64,000 bases of DNA, from positions 23,261,235 to 23,325,234 of the forward strand of contig OX375877.1 in the NCBI GenBank assembly GCA_947359465.1, in the 5' to 3' direction. Below the pieces are notes generated by a model. The model was not told where the DNA came from. It did no database searches and saw nothing but the letters and a program-made list of their open reading frames with translations. A program made the translations under genes and the position numbers. Positions 31,138-42,442 of the stretch are shown one piece after another. Each line of letters starts with the position of its first letter. Positions within the stretch are counted from its first letter, which is position 1. Source of the DNA: Metellina segmentata (Eukaryota > Arthropoda > Arachnida > Araneae > Tetragnathidae).

Positions 31138-32061
31138 TTAAGCCATTCCTCCTGCAGAACTGTCTCTAATTCCGAAAGTCTGGATGAGGTGGAAATCGGG
31201 AACGAAGTTTGGACTCCAAATATTCCCATAAATGTTCAGTAATATTCAAGTCCGGAGACTGAGGGGGTCAGGCGAGATGTTCAACTTCATCGTCATACTC
31301 TTCAAACCATTCTTGAACATACCTAGCAGTGTGGATAGGGGCGTTGTCGTCTTAAAAAAGCGGTCGCTCTCAAGGGAATACAGTCTGGACAAAAGGATGG
31401 ACATGATCTCCTAGAATGCTTAGATAGTGATCCTCCCATGCAAAATAACAAGTGGCCCAAGACCGCGCCAAGATATCGCACCTCATACCATAATATAGCA
31501 ACCCCCATGCTTCACAGTCGGCAAGAGGCATTCAGGATTAAAAGCTTCTCTGGGCGTTCTCCAGACATAAACGCGTTCGGTCGTCTGAAATAGGGTGAAT
31601 GACGATTCATATGACCATATTACCTGCCACTGCTGTGGGGAACAGTTTTTGTGATCTCTGCACCATTGGCGTTGCTTGAAATCATTGTTCGCTGTTACCA
31701 AGGGTTTACGAATTGTCACTTTGTCATAAATGTTCGCAGCATGAAGTTCCCTTTTGACAGTTTTTGTTGAAACGGGGTCCTGGAGATGACTGTTCATTTC
31801 GGATGTTATCTCGGATAACGATTGCTTGTGCTTTCGGGCTACTATGCGCTTCAAGACCCATCTATCCCTATCAGCAAGCTTTGACTTTTGGCCACTGCTG
31901 TGCTTTGAAGACGTCGTATTACCCTCTTTCGTGTACGCTGTCATAACGGCTGATACCGTACTCCTTGCAAACCCCAAAAGGTTTGCTGTTTCCGTAACCG
32001 ATGCTCCACCTAAACGCGCTCCAACAATCACTCCTCTTTGGAACTCTGACAGGTCTGACAT
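31138..32061 (-). pseudogene. Tc1 alpha transposase (N-terminal and catalytic part)
   Basis: Minus-strand start MSDLSEFQRGVIVGARLGGA, paired HTH domains, then the DDE core. The first catalytic position reads VIWSYESSFTLF: the invariant Asp is Tyr here (TAT for GAT). The reading is open to 31,483; beyond it, in shifted frames, the second Asp (DDNAPIHTARYVQEW) and the Glu block (SPDLNITEHLWEYL) are seen. The gene is interrupted at about 31,138 by retrotransposon 2. It binds TIR DNA and would catalyse cut-and-paste, but is inactive. Confidence 0.85.
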
Positions 32062-32141
32062 TTCAACTTATCACAGACAGTTCGATAGACGCATGCAACG
32101 CAGGTGACTGCTGTTGAGAGACTGATACCTTCCTCTTCACG

Positions 32142-32156
32142 CCCACTAGGTGGCAG
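32142..32156 (+). repeat. 15-bp SINE target duplication (left)
   Basis: CCCACTAGGTGGCAG recurs at 32,494-32,508. Confidence 0.9.
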
Positions 32157-32493
32157 CCGACCAACCGGTATAGTTTTTAAGGTGTTAGCCTCTAGATCGG
32201 AAGGTTCCTGGTTCGAATCCGGGTTCGGGCATGGATGTTTGTAAACGTATGGTGTAGAGGCGGCTGGTGCACCTTAAATCTGTCGTGGCTGAAAGTCCTC
32301 ACGTTGGGTTGGCGTGGAAGTTTGGAGAGTGGGGTGCCAGCTCAGGTGTTGCTTCGTCATCTGACCGTGGTTCAAAATTACGAGGTGTTGTCCTCGGATC
32401 TTTCCCTTCAGGGACTGATCCCGGACCGTCGTCAATAGCCCGTTGTATTGCTCTAGTACGACGTTAACTAAAATTACCAAAAAATTACCATTA
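32157..32493 (+). mobile_element. Full-length tRNA-derived SINE, family A
   Basis: Flanked by perfect 15-bp duplications. The head is tRNA-like: TGTTAGCCTCTAGATC, then the B-box GGTTCGAATCC with an acceptor-like GGGTTCGGGC. The A-box (ATAGTTTTTAAGGTGTTAG) is weak. The body and conserved tail (CGTCATCTGACCGTGG, GATCCCGGACCGTC, CGTTGTATTGCTCTAGTACG) recur in at least seven other places in the window. It would be transcribed by RNA polymerase III and moved by a LINE. Confidence 0.85.
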
Positions 32494-32609
32494 CCCACTA
32501 GGTGGCAGACATCTGTTGCAGGTGGCGCGGCTATACTGCAGGTGTGAAATACGTCATACTTTTTCACAGGTGTTCGTATTATTTTGACCTCCATCTGTAG
32601 TACTAAATA

Positions 32610-34012
32610 CACTCTATAACAAAAAATCGACGCACCATTAAGGAATCATCCAATTGCTTTGAAATTCCATATGCAAAAATGTTTTGACCAAATATGCAAA
32701 TGATTAAAATTTGGTGTCCAATGAATGAATAGTGCGATCTCCAGCGCATCGGAACTGCGCATCCAGCAGATGTATATAAGGAGTTGTTCTTGAACTGTTG
32801 TTAAAAATTTCTACTGCATTGCGATTTAGGATACCTTTCAACGACTGAAAAAATACCTCGCCGCAGGGTTCGAGCTCATTACGAGCAACTTTCAGAGTTT
32901 GAAAGAGGTCGTATAATTGGATTGAAAGAGGCAGGTTGGGCAAATCGGAGAATAGCTCGTCATGTGAGTCGAAGCAATGCGGCAATTAGAAGATGCTGGC
33001 AAAAGTGGGTGGACAGTGGCAGATTTCAGCGTCATGATGGTAGCGGTCAACGTAGGGCCACAACAGATCGCGAGGACAGAGTGATTGTCAGATCAGCTGT
33101 CACAGCGCCTGATTCATCGCTTTCAACCATCAGTCGTGTGACCCAAACACGAGTGTCCACCATGACCATTCACAGACGACTGAGAGAGCGAAATCTTCGC
33201 TCGTACCGACCGTTACGCCACCTGCCACTCACGCCTGCACACTGTCGAGCCAGATTACAGTGGTGCTTGGCTCGATCAGGCTGGAAGGATGCTGACAGGG
33301 GACGTATAGTCTTTAGCGACGAATCCCGCTTCCAACTGTGTCCTGAAGATCATCGAAGATGTGTCTGGAGACGCCCAGGGCTGCGTGCCGACCCTGCTTT
33401 CACTGTTGCACGCCACACGGGTCCTCAACAAGAAGTTATGGTCTGGGGTGCCATTTTCCTTGATAGCCGGACCTCTTTGGTCGTCATTAGAGGTACACTT
33501 ACTACACAGCGGTACGTTGACGACATTCTGAGACCTGTTTTGCTACCGTTCCTTTCGCAGTACACTAAGCTCTTTTTTCAGCAAGACAATGCCAGACCAC
33601 ATACGGCACGTGTTGCTATAAACTGTCTTTAAGCTTGTCAAACACTTCCTTGGCCAGCCAGATCACCAGATCTCTCTCCCATCGAGCATGTCTGGAATAT
33701 GATGGGAAGGCGACTGCATCCGGTATTGAATGTTGATGACGTAGTCCGACAATTGGAGCAAATTTGGCAAGAAATACCGCAGGAGACCATCCGGGAGCTT
33801 TATCGGTCTATGCCACGCCGTGTGGCAGCTTAAATCCAGGCTAGATGCGGGTCAACACCTTATTGAGCTCGTTACTGCAACTCTGAAATAAATCATTCAA
33901 TTGTTCTGAAATTTTAATCATTTTCTATTTTGTACATAATTTTTATATCCACCAATTTTGATCTCCATCGGACAACTCCTTCTTGGCAGGTCGATTTTTT
34001 TGTTTCTGAGTG
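32610..34012 (+). mobile_element. Tc1-like transposon beta, TA flanks
   Basis: Left end CACTCTATAACAAAAAATCGAC and right end reverse complement (CACTCAGAAACAAAAAAATCG) are inverted repeats; TA at 32,608-32,609 and 34,013-34,014. It lies only about 12 bp from the end of element alpha. It is 1.4 kb and carries a nearly complete transposase. Confidence 0.85.
32853..33833 (+). pseudogene. Tc1-like transposase (element beta), lost start and one stop
   Basis: The frame is uniform from 32,853 to the TAA at 33,831, about 326 codons, the usual Tc1 length. The first codon is ATA where ATG is expected (followed by PRRRVRAHYEQL). The long open part starts at ATG 32,922. HTH domains: SEFERGRIIGLKEAGWANRR and a second one to about residue 110. 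Catalytic D: IVFSDESRFQL; second D: FFQQDNARPHTARV; E: WPARSPDLSPIEHVWNMM. A single TAA at 33,630-33,632 sits between the second D and the E. Related truncated copies occur at 36.0 and 59.5 kb. Confidence 0.85.
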
Positions 34013-34014
34013 TA

Positions 34015-35999
34015 TATACAAATTCAAATTTAATTTAATTATATGGTTACGTACATATTCTACGCAAGTCTTATGTGCTATGTCAAGTACACATATAAAA
34101 AAATATAACTAAGAGAAAGAAAATGCAAAATAATTATTTAAAAATTTAAATAATAAAAATATAATATAATAAAATAGATTACATATATATATAAATAAAA
34201 TGTATAACATCTAACGAAGAACTTTGGTCAACTCTTTGAAATTTGGCGTAAAATTTGTTAAAGTCGTCCGCAGCAATTCTGTGAGATGATGATTGGTAAA
34301 CTGTAAACGATATTTCGTCGTCACGAACTTCATTGTGGAGTACTAAGATTTATAGCTATATGCTGTACCAAAAATTGAATTGCTTTACTTAACGCTTCAC
34401 TTTTATTTAGTCAATTTTTAACAAGATTCGTGAAAAAATTCAGAAATAATAAAAAAACGGATATAAATTTTTTTCAATGAAAGCCGCTCGCAAAACACAC
34501 ACGCACGCACAAAAAACGCTTACTAAAACACCTAAAATTTTGCAAAAAAGCATCAGTTCAGCAACATTTTAAGCCGAAATTTAAAATTTGAGCTTCTCTC
34601 ATTTACACTTGGATATTTATAACAGATTTCAAGGATTATCCAAAAAATTTTGAAGTAAATGAATTAAAATCTCATGCGCAAGGAACATATCGAAATCAAA
34701 ATAACCGGGTTGATGTAAAAACAAGATAACTTCCCTCCATTTCTTTAGTTAAGTACCCTTTCTCATGAGCAACCAAACCACTGCCTCATTTATGGAACCA
34801 ACGATTCCTCGGGTAATTTATTACTGACTACATATTTTCAAAATTTCAATTGTAAGGTGAAATGCATCGAATAGTTGAATTTCCCAAAGAAATGTATACT
34901 ACCTTGATAAAAATCAAACGAATGAGTTTTGAAGTGACCAATGTTTCTGTAAAAGCTCTTTTTATGATTTCTTTTAAATATTCTACTCCCCACAGAATGT
35001 TAAATAACAAAAAGTAGTGCTTTTGTACAATGGAGCATATTTTGGAAGCATATTTACGAAAGAACTATATACATAATCATACAAATATACTCAAAACATT
35101 TATTTCAGTATGAAAATGTTTTGTTATTTAACTACTGACACTATTTCTCTTTATTTGTTTCTGAGTTTAATACATTTTTTTAAAGAGTAGTAATGTATTT
35201 TTTAAATCTGTCTATTCATAGTGTAATCAAATTAATAAATTTCAAATTTAAATAATTCAAGCATGAAAATTTTGTGAAAATTCCGTTTAATTTCAGTTTA
35301 ACCATTTCAAGAGCATTACATAAATCTTTGTTAGTTTAAAAATATTTTGTGGCTTGTAAAGGACATCATTGAAGAATATTGTACACTTAAAATAAACACA
35401 GTTTTTTAAATTCTCACACACTATATAGATGGCGCCACGTAAAGGCCTGTTAAAGCAAATGATTCTTAACCCGCGGCACACTCGGACGCTCTGAATTGTG
35501 GCGGTGTCAAAGTACTTGTCAAAAGTACTCCTACAGTCAAAATACTTGTTATATAGTTGGATAATTTTCTAAAGAAAAAAAAGTAGCTAGAAAATGCGCT
35601 TCTATTAAACCCTATTTAAGTTGACAGGATTCAAAACATGAATAACCTAAAACACAAAATGCACTTATTATGTACTTAGCAACGCATAAAACAAGTTTAA
35701 GGGATCTCGCCGACATATTCTTTTCGACATATTCCGCTGTTTTTCTTTCGTGGATGCCTAGAACTGGTGCCAAAAATTCGATATTGGCAACCTTTGGAAA
35801 ATTTTCTCCAAAGAAAAAAAAAGGAAAAATATTTTTTCCTTCCTCTATTATTTCTAGATTGTCATGAAAACCTTACGAAAAATATTTAATTTTTATTTTT
35901 AAAATTTAAATTTCTTAGCAAAATTTACAACGTTTGTTTCATACTTAATTAGCACATTTTTGTTTCAATCTGTTCATTTTATATACATTTTACAACCTG
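34015..35999. other. AT-rich intergenic DNA
   Basis: Poly(A)/(T)-rich, with no recognisable exon or repeat boundary. A short CA-repeat-like stretch (CACACACGCACGCAC) occurs near 34,495. Confidence 0.4.
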
Positions 36000-36497
36000 T
36001 TGTGTTCCCGTTCCTTTTGCGACACCCAGGAAGTACTTTTCAACAAGATAATACCCGGCCGCACACGGCACCTGTTGCTATGAATTGTCTTAAAGTTTTC
36101 CCAACAGATTCCACTTGGGCCAGCTAGGTCTCCTGATATCTCCTCCATAGAGCAAATTTGGGACTTTATGGGAAGCCGATTGCAACCATCCCGGAATGTT
36201 GACCCTTTAGCCCGACAGTTGGAGACAATTTGGCAAGAAATTCCGCAGGGCAATATCCAGGAACTCTTTTAGTCTATGCCACGCCGGGTGACAGCTTGCA
36301 TCCAGGCGAGAGGTGGACCAACGACTTGTTGACTTCCTCCCTTTGTAACGGTCAAACTCTGAAATAAATCGTTCAATTGTTCTTCAGAACTTGAAATGTT
36401 AATCGCTTGTTTTTTAATGTATATGTTCTTCACATCCACCAATTTTTAGCACAATCGGACTACTCCTTTTTGATCGATTTTTTTTGTTTTATATATA
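36000..36497 (+). mobile_element. 3' part of a Tc1-like element (beta family)
   Basis: Reads the second catalytic block (FQQDNTRPHTAPVAMNCL) and onward with frameshifts through the Glu region to CACGCCGGGTGACAGCTTGC, matching element beta's gene end. A terminal repeat TCGATTTTTTTTGTTTTATATA follows. The 5' half is missing. Confidence 0.75.
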
Positions 36498-37235
36498 TAT
36501 ATCCGAGCAACTAAAATTACAACTTAAATACGGCTTAAGATCAGACTTTTCGTTACATTTTTTTGGAGATTTATTCTACTATTTCACAAGAACTTTGGAA
36601 GTGGAGTTTTGAAATTTCTATGTTATCACATGATGAATTTTTCTTAATATTGAAGCGATTTTTTATCGATGTAATGTATATTTTACCTAACTAACGAATA
36701 TTTACCTGTATATTTACTTAGATCATCATATAAAATATCCTCTTTGAGATTAAGATTATTGTATTTAAATTCATACAAAATTTATGACACAGTTATGTTG
36801 ATTGCTTAAGACTTTTTAATGAGAAAAATTTTCTTATGCGAAATTTTCACGTGATAAGTATTAATTTATAGAATACATGCAAAAAATAATGTTTAAAGAA
36901 ACATTTTGTATCTCTCTCTCGTTATTAAAAAAAAGAATCCGTTTTCTAATTCACGAAGATTACGAATAGTTTACCACCAAGCCTGGATGTTTTATTTGAC
37001 AATTCCGAAGATTTTTCATATTTATAATTAATTTTTTTTCTTGAATTTTATTGACTGCATGTCTTATTATTTGCTACCTTGTCATGTTTTCTGCTTTTTG
37101 TTGCCCCTCTGTCATTTTGGGTCATTTATTTTCTGCGATGCAAATATTTTTATTTTCTGCAATCAGTATAAATCATTAAAAATGTAAACAAAAGGAAGCC
37201 AGGTAGTCGAGAATTGTATTGTTGAGGACTATTAT
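36498..37235. other. AT-rich intergenic DNA
   Basis: Nothing recognised. Confidence 0.4.
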
Positions 37236-37363
37236 GTGTCTCGTCATCTGACCGTGGTTCAAAATTACGTGTTGTCCTCGAATCTTTCACTAGGGGATTG
37301 ATCCCGGACCGTCAATAGCCAGTTGTGTTAAACTACTAGTACGACGTTAATAAAAAATACTCA
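37236..37363 (+). repeat. SINE family A, 3' fragment
   Basis: CTCGTCATCTGACCGTGGTTC, GTTGTCCTCG, GATCCCGGACCGTCAATAGC and ACTAGTACGACGTTAA match the tail of the intact copy. Confidence 0.8.
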
Positions 37364-37952
37364 AATTACCTATCATATGTCTGATTAACTATCAATATAA
37401 ATCATAAATTGTACATTTTTAAGCAGAAATTTCACACCGTTATATTTAATTGCGATTTCTGAATTAAATACTAAGCATCAAAATGTTCCCAAAATTATTA
37501 GTGCTTATATTTATGAGAAATGATACAGCTTGAAGGATACAATTTAGAAAATGAACCTGTCTCTATTTCAATGAAGAATAATGGGGGAATCAGGAGCCGT
37601 CATTTCTAATTACACCCCAACATAAAGTTCTTGATTACCATGCTAATCTAATTCGGATGATTTGTCCTTTACTGCATCGAATATTTCAACATTGACTATT
37701 TATTTTCTTCTCGCTACCTAGGTCCACATACGTGGACTTCGACTCTTTCGCCTTAAAAAAAATCTTTCTGAAAAAATTGGTAGTTAAGAACTCGGGAACA
37801 CGTGAGTGTGACGTCTAAGCTTCCGATTGACACAAGTAGATGGATATATAAATCGGTAGTTCCTGTGGAATGTTTGTTATTCAAAAGCGATTGGGAAGAA
37901 ATGGCGTCAACTCAACGTGCTCGTAAAAGTAAGTAAATTTAATTTGTTTTTA
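37364..37952. other. AT-rich intergenic DNA
   Basis: Nothing recognised; a short in-frame run ATGGCGTCAACTCAACGTGC near 37,900 followed by GTAAGTAAAT could be a tiny 5' exon, but there is no support. Confidence 0.25.
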
Positions 37953-37961
37953 ATGATTTTT

Positions 37962-38411
37962 GTTGTTGTTGTTTCTTATTACTCTGGCAGACCGGAGGAG
38001 TGCCAGGCCCGTCGAAGACGGCAAGAGGCGAGGGGGTGCGCCTTCAATGTTATTGAGCCCCATTGGGAGGATGTCCGTCTTTGCTCGACATACATGACAC
38101 ATGCGTTTTTACAGGATGGTCCCTTTCATACATCCATTCACTCACACATATCGTAATTTAGATCCCAATCAGAGGCCGATAACCCCCTGATCAGGTACCC
38201 CCAGAGGTATTGATTTGGTATGGGAACATGGGGGACTTTGTGACCACGACCTATTTAACGTGTCCCAGTCACCATTAGTGAACACGACGATCTTTAGTCA
38301 GGTTGAAGCGCCGATCTCGCAATCATCAGAATTGTAGGCTCCGCCAAGGACAGAACCCACAACCCTTCTGATGCGAGCCCGACGCTCTACCGACTGAGCT
38401 ACCGCGGCTCC
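37962..38411 (-). mobile_element. tRNA-derived SINE, family B, copy 1
   Basis: On the minus strand the head reads GCCGCGGTAGCTCAGTCGGT then AGAGCGTCGGGCTCGCATC, a clear tRNA 5' half with A-box; the B-box is degraded (GGGTTCTGTCC). The body (about 380 bp) ends in a (CAA)n tail. ATGATTTTT flanks both sides (37,953-37,961 and 38,412-38,420). Confidence 0.8.
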
Positions 38412-38420
38412 ATGATTTTT

Positions 38421-39054
38421 AAATCCTTTAGTTAATGTGTTTTAGTTGATAATTTCGTAAAATATGTGATGACATAGTTTTTAGAAACATCTTATCATTT
38501 GAAAATTATTTTGATTTCAGCATAGTTGAGACCAGAGGTACACATATGTGTATCTAAAAGGTTTAGCCACTATGATTCCACCATCTAAAAGAGAAATTTA
38601 CTTGACAACTTTGAAGTATTTCATAATACTTATCAGAAAAAAAAACCTGATTCTTAAACAATTTTTATATGCTTGGTAATGAAGAGGTTAAAGATTAACA
38701 GGGGTAGTGATGGACCCCCACTGGGTGCCTCTTTACAATTGACTCATCGATTCTGGCCTTGTAGTAACGAATGATCAGTGATCAAGTTTTTTGTAAATTA
38801 TTGCAGAAAATTTTACCATTTATCCAAGTGTTAGAAATAGCCTGTTGTGTTGCTATTCTAGTGTGACGTTAGTTAATTAATAAATCCATTATCATGAAAT
38901 GTCAGATGTTGTACGTAAGACGCGTTATACTGTTTGTAACTGGCGGGAATTGGGAAATCTGTAAATTTTTAGAGATGAGAAAAGTGTTATCGTATAATAG
39001 CCTCAATGTTTATAACTAACTTGTAATAATAGTTGTTAATAAGTGTTACTATTA
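38421..39054. other. AT-rich DNA with a SINE A tail
   Basis: 38,836-38,880 (AGCCTGTTGTGTTGCTATTC, TGACGTTAGTTAA) resembles the SINE A tail, diverged. Otherwise nothing. Confidence 0.4.
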
Positions 39055-39503
39055 AGAGTTTGGTTATCAGTTAGGAACTAAATTTAGCGGTTATTATTAA
39101 CTGTTAGAAATTGACGCTAACGTTGAATTTTAAGAGCGAATAACTGTTTAAAATAGCCATTAAAAGATTTAAAGATATGAGCTCTCTGTATTTCAACTTA
39201 CTAAGTATAAGAATTTTTTTTTTTCTCTTCAAGTTGTTTTTTACTGCTATGAGAGTGCATGACCAGTTCAGAGGGCACTACTAACACTTTTGTTATCAGT
39301 TAGCAACTAAATTTAGCGGTTATTATTAACTGTTAAAAATTGACACTAACGGTCTATTTAGAAGCTCGTAACTGTTTAAACTCGCCGTTAAGTGATTTAA
39401 AGATATTAGCTCTCTTTATTTCAACTTCCTAAGTATGAGAATTACATTTTTTTCTCTTTAAGTTTTTTTTTTTTACTGTTGTGAGAGTGCATGACCAATG
39501 AAG
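39055..39503 (+). repeat. Tandem duplication of about 229 bp
   Basis: GTTATCAGTTAG...AACTAAATTTAGCGGTTATT and GAGAGTGCATGACCA occur at 39,063-39,265 and again at 39,292-39,500, with moderate divergence. Confidence 0.85.
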
Positions 39504-39599
39504 ATGGAGCTATTAGAGAACCACAGCAGTTTGAATTAGTGCTTCCGAAACTCCGTAGATAATCGTAAGAACTCCGAAGTCCTGTAGAGAAGTTATTCA

Positions 39600-40075
39600 T
39601 ATTAGTAAACTAGCCACTGCCCGGCTAGCCCGGCGTTGCCTGTGCCCGTGATGTAAGGCAATTAATCTGGTGTAAAAATTTCCGCAGATTTTAAATCCGT
39701 TGAAGATATATTCAATTAAAAAATTATATATATTTTAAAGAAAATCATATTCTTAGGTATCAATCCAAACTGAAATTTTCCGCAGATTTCAAATCCGTTG
39801 AAAATTTTACTCGAACTTAAACGGTCGAGGAGATAGAAAAAAGAACTTTGACTTCAGTTAAAAAAAAATCGTCTGGCTGGAAAATCATTGGCGCAAAATC
39901 AAAGCGGAAACGAAAAAAATAATTTTCTCCGCATTCTGTGGATGAAAAAAAATTACAAATAATTCGGACTACCTATGTGCAAAATCTCATCGCTATAAGT
40001 ACCATAGAATCATCAGGATTTTACGGCCACAAACAGACAAACAAACAAACAAACACTTTCTTTTATAATAGTAGA
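39600..40075 (+). repeat. Dispersed retroelement-like 3' segment
   Basis: Contains AGCCCGGCGTTGCCTGTGCC, two TTTCCGCAGATTT...AAATCCGTTGAA blocks, ATGTGCAAAATCTCATCG and ends ACAAACAAACAAACA then CTTTCTTTTATAATAGTAG. This style of end (ACAAAC repeats, then TTATAATAGTAG) is frequent in arthropod interspersed repeats. Related blocks occur inverted at 1.5-1.75 kb. Confidence 0.5.
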
Positions 40076-40340
40076 GACACACTAAGTTCCACAACGCTAT
40101 CACGCCTTGAGCGGTCACTCAAAAGGATCCACAGCAGCAATAAACCCTTCCTTTTATTTTAAAATTCCTAAATTTTTATAGAAATTAGTTCTTTCTTTCC
40201 ATTAAATTATTCGTTCTAGGCTTTCCAATGCTCTTATCAACACTTAATAATATAATTATCTTTAAATTGTCGATTATTACCCTCGAATATTTAAATGCTT
40301 ATATTCCCCCAATTTTTTTTTTTTACTCCTAAATACAATA

Positions 40341-40524
40341 GCGGACCTACCGATCTGGTGGTTAAGGTGTTAGCCTCTAGATAGGAAGGTTCCTGGTTCA
40401 AATCCGGGTTAGCGCATGCATATTTGTATGCATAAGCTATAGAGGCGGTTGGTGCTCCTTACGTCTGTCGTTGTCGGAAGTCCTCACGTTGGATTGGTGT
40501 TGAAGTTTGGAGAGTGAGGTGCCA
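40341..40524 (+). repeat. SINE family A head and body, truncated by a transposase fragment
   Basis: Good tRNA-like head: GGTGGTTAAGGTGTTAGCC and GGTTCCTGGTTCAAATCCGG, followed by the family body up to GAGTGAGGTGCCA, where the sequence switches to transposase. Confidence 0.85.
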
Positions 40525-40815
40525 TTTGGAATGGGAATCGCTTGGCCTCCCTATTCTCCTGATTTCAACCCTTGTGACTCATTTTTGTGGGGAAATATTA
40601 AAGTCAAAGTTTGCGCAAATGACCCCAAAATCATCGCTGAGCTCAAAACTGCCATTTAGGAGGTCATCGATGTCTCGACACTTCAGCGAGTTTTGCAGAA
40701 TTTTGCTGTTTGTCTGTGCCACATCATAGCCATTGACGGCAAACATAGCGAACAAGTCATGAACTAAACCCGAATATCTGTAGTTACTTTTAAAATTTGC
40801 ATACATTTTTTTAAC
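40525..40815 (+). pseudogene. Transposase C-terminal fragment (DDE, mariner-like)
   Basis: Reads GIAWPPYSPDFNPCDSFLWG then NIKVKVCANDPKIIAELKTAI, the Glu-containing C-terminal block of the same broad family as the 3.2-kb and 62-63-kb remnants. No N-terminus or TIR was seen. Confidence 0.7.
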
Positions 40816-42440
40816 AAAGCCGTTTTTGAAAATTAAATTTTTATTTAATCTGGCTCAATAATTGTCACTCTGTACATATTTTTCAATGAATCAATAAAAA
40901 TGACTTTTTAACTTTTAACAATGCGTGTATGTCTCTACCACAAGTTCCTTTTAAGCTAATCCTCAACATGTTTTAAGTCCCGTAAATGTCGAGATGAAGA
41001 GGGATATAACGGTTTGAATTAAATCTTGAATTAGGTAGGCATTGTGGTAACAAGAGGGTCTTGTTTAGGGAATTATTGGTAGGTTGGCGAACATGTTTAA
41101 ATTTAATTAAATTGTATTGTAATTTGATTGTTTGGAAGGGAAGTGTTTGATTAGTTTAGCTCAGGTAGTTGGGTTCGATTAAATTATTTGAGTACAGGTT
41201 AATCATGACGCTTTCGTTTCTTATTGATTTTCAGAATAAAACTATTTGCATGGTTTTCGTTTGTGAACTTAACCAATGAAAATAAAAAACCAATTTTATG
41301 AAAATTTTCCTCTTGTATTTTTTTACAATTTATATGAATTATATCTGTAAACCAGCCTAGATCCAAATTTGATTTGAGAAGAGATTAAATGAATGAAAGG
41401 GAATCTCGTGTTGGTTGATGACGTACAGTAATATTTTCTGTTTCTCTATTGCTCTGACTTTATTTCGCATTTCTAAATTTTGTGCACTTTTTAGTTGTAA
41501 GTGGTGGCAACTGCTAGATCAAGAGGTAAAAAGGAATCACTAATTAAATCTTCAGAACAACTTCTTCCCGACAACTTTTATTTTGTTTTATTTCGCTGTT
41601 TTCTTTCGTTTTCTGTTTTAAATATTTATTATTTTAATAAATTGTGTTTCTTTTTCATCACACGCAACACCACCATAAAATATTCGATTTAAAGTGGCAT
41701 GTAAGTCAGAATAAAGCAAATTTTAAGTGTAAATATACCATTATTGCAAAAATAATGCCGTTTTTGAAATAATAATAGTTTAAAAAAAAATTCGAACGAG
41801 AACTTTTCAAACATTAAAAAATTCTTTGTCACAATGACAGAAGATTGCGAAATTCTAAAATGTCCCATACCGGATGCAAGAGTGCCACAAGTAATAAAAT
41901 ATTGTTTTGTAGACTATAAGCGCGAGATCCCTCGCCGTAAATCGAAAAATCTTTGATCATGAAATGAACTTAAGAAAGGGAATTCCAAATCTCCCTCAAA
42001 ATCGTCTTTTGTAGTAGTAACCTTAGTGTCACCTTTCGTCATTTTATAGCTTTGTTATACAGCAAGAATGCGGTGTACGTAAAATGTATTACATGAATGG
42101 ATATGCATGTGTTGGATTTGTATCAAAAATAAGTTATAGCAATTATAAAGATGGCTAAAGGTGTTAAAATATTATTTTATTCTACGAAATACATAAGTGA
42201 TTATATATTTAGATCATCTCTTCAATCTAGAGTAAACCAATTCAAACCGAGTAAGGTCGGGTATTTTGCTAGTACAAAATAAAGTTACCCGAATAAAAAT
42301 ATGCGTTTCGAGCAACCGTTTCTCAGTACACTTACAAGAGTAATCTTGCATGTAAGGAAGATATCTGTTTGTCTGAAGCAGCAAAAACTCTCGGAGACTG
42401 AGGTCTGTCTTCACGAAACTTTTCACACCTTATTTGATCT
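40816..42440. other. AT-rich intergenic DNA
   Basis: A 40-codon frame at 41,834-41,956 (starts MTEDCEILKCPIPDARVPQV) has a non-AT-rich look and could be an exon or retro-fragment, but I cannot place it. Nothing else is recognised. Confidence 0.3.
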
Positions 42441-42442
42441 GG

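Larger units (their letters stand above)
24193..32597 (-). mobile_element. Tc1-like transposon alpha, split by retrotransposon 2 and a SINE
   Basis: The left end CAGGTGGAGGACAAAATAAT and the reverse complement of the right end (CAGATGGAGGTCAAAATAAT) match over about 35 bp and are flanked by TA. Removing retrotransposon 2 with one CAATA, and the SINE with one 15-bp duplication, leaves about 1.25 kb, the normal size for Tc1. The transposase runs on the minus strand. Confidence 0.9.

Noticed and set aside
32157..32235. Functional tRNA genes (also 40,341, 38,350-38,411 minus and 47,850-47,917 minus)
   Set aside because: tRNA-like parts are fused to SINE bodies with tails and target duplications, and the arms are imperfect; these are SINE heads.
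41834..41956. 40-codon frame that looks host-like
   Set aside because: Too short, no recognised family and no clear splice partners; left only as a note.
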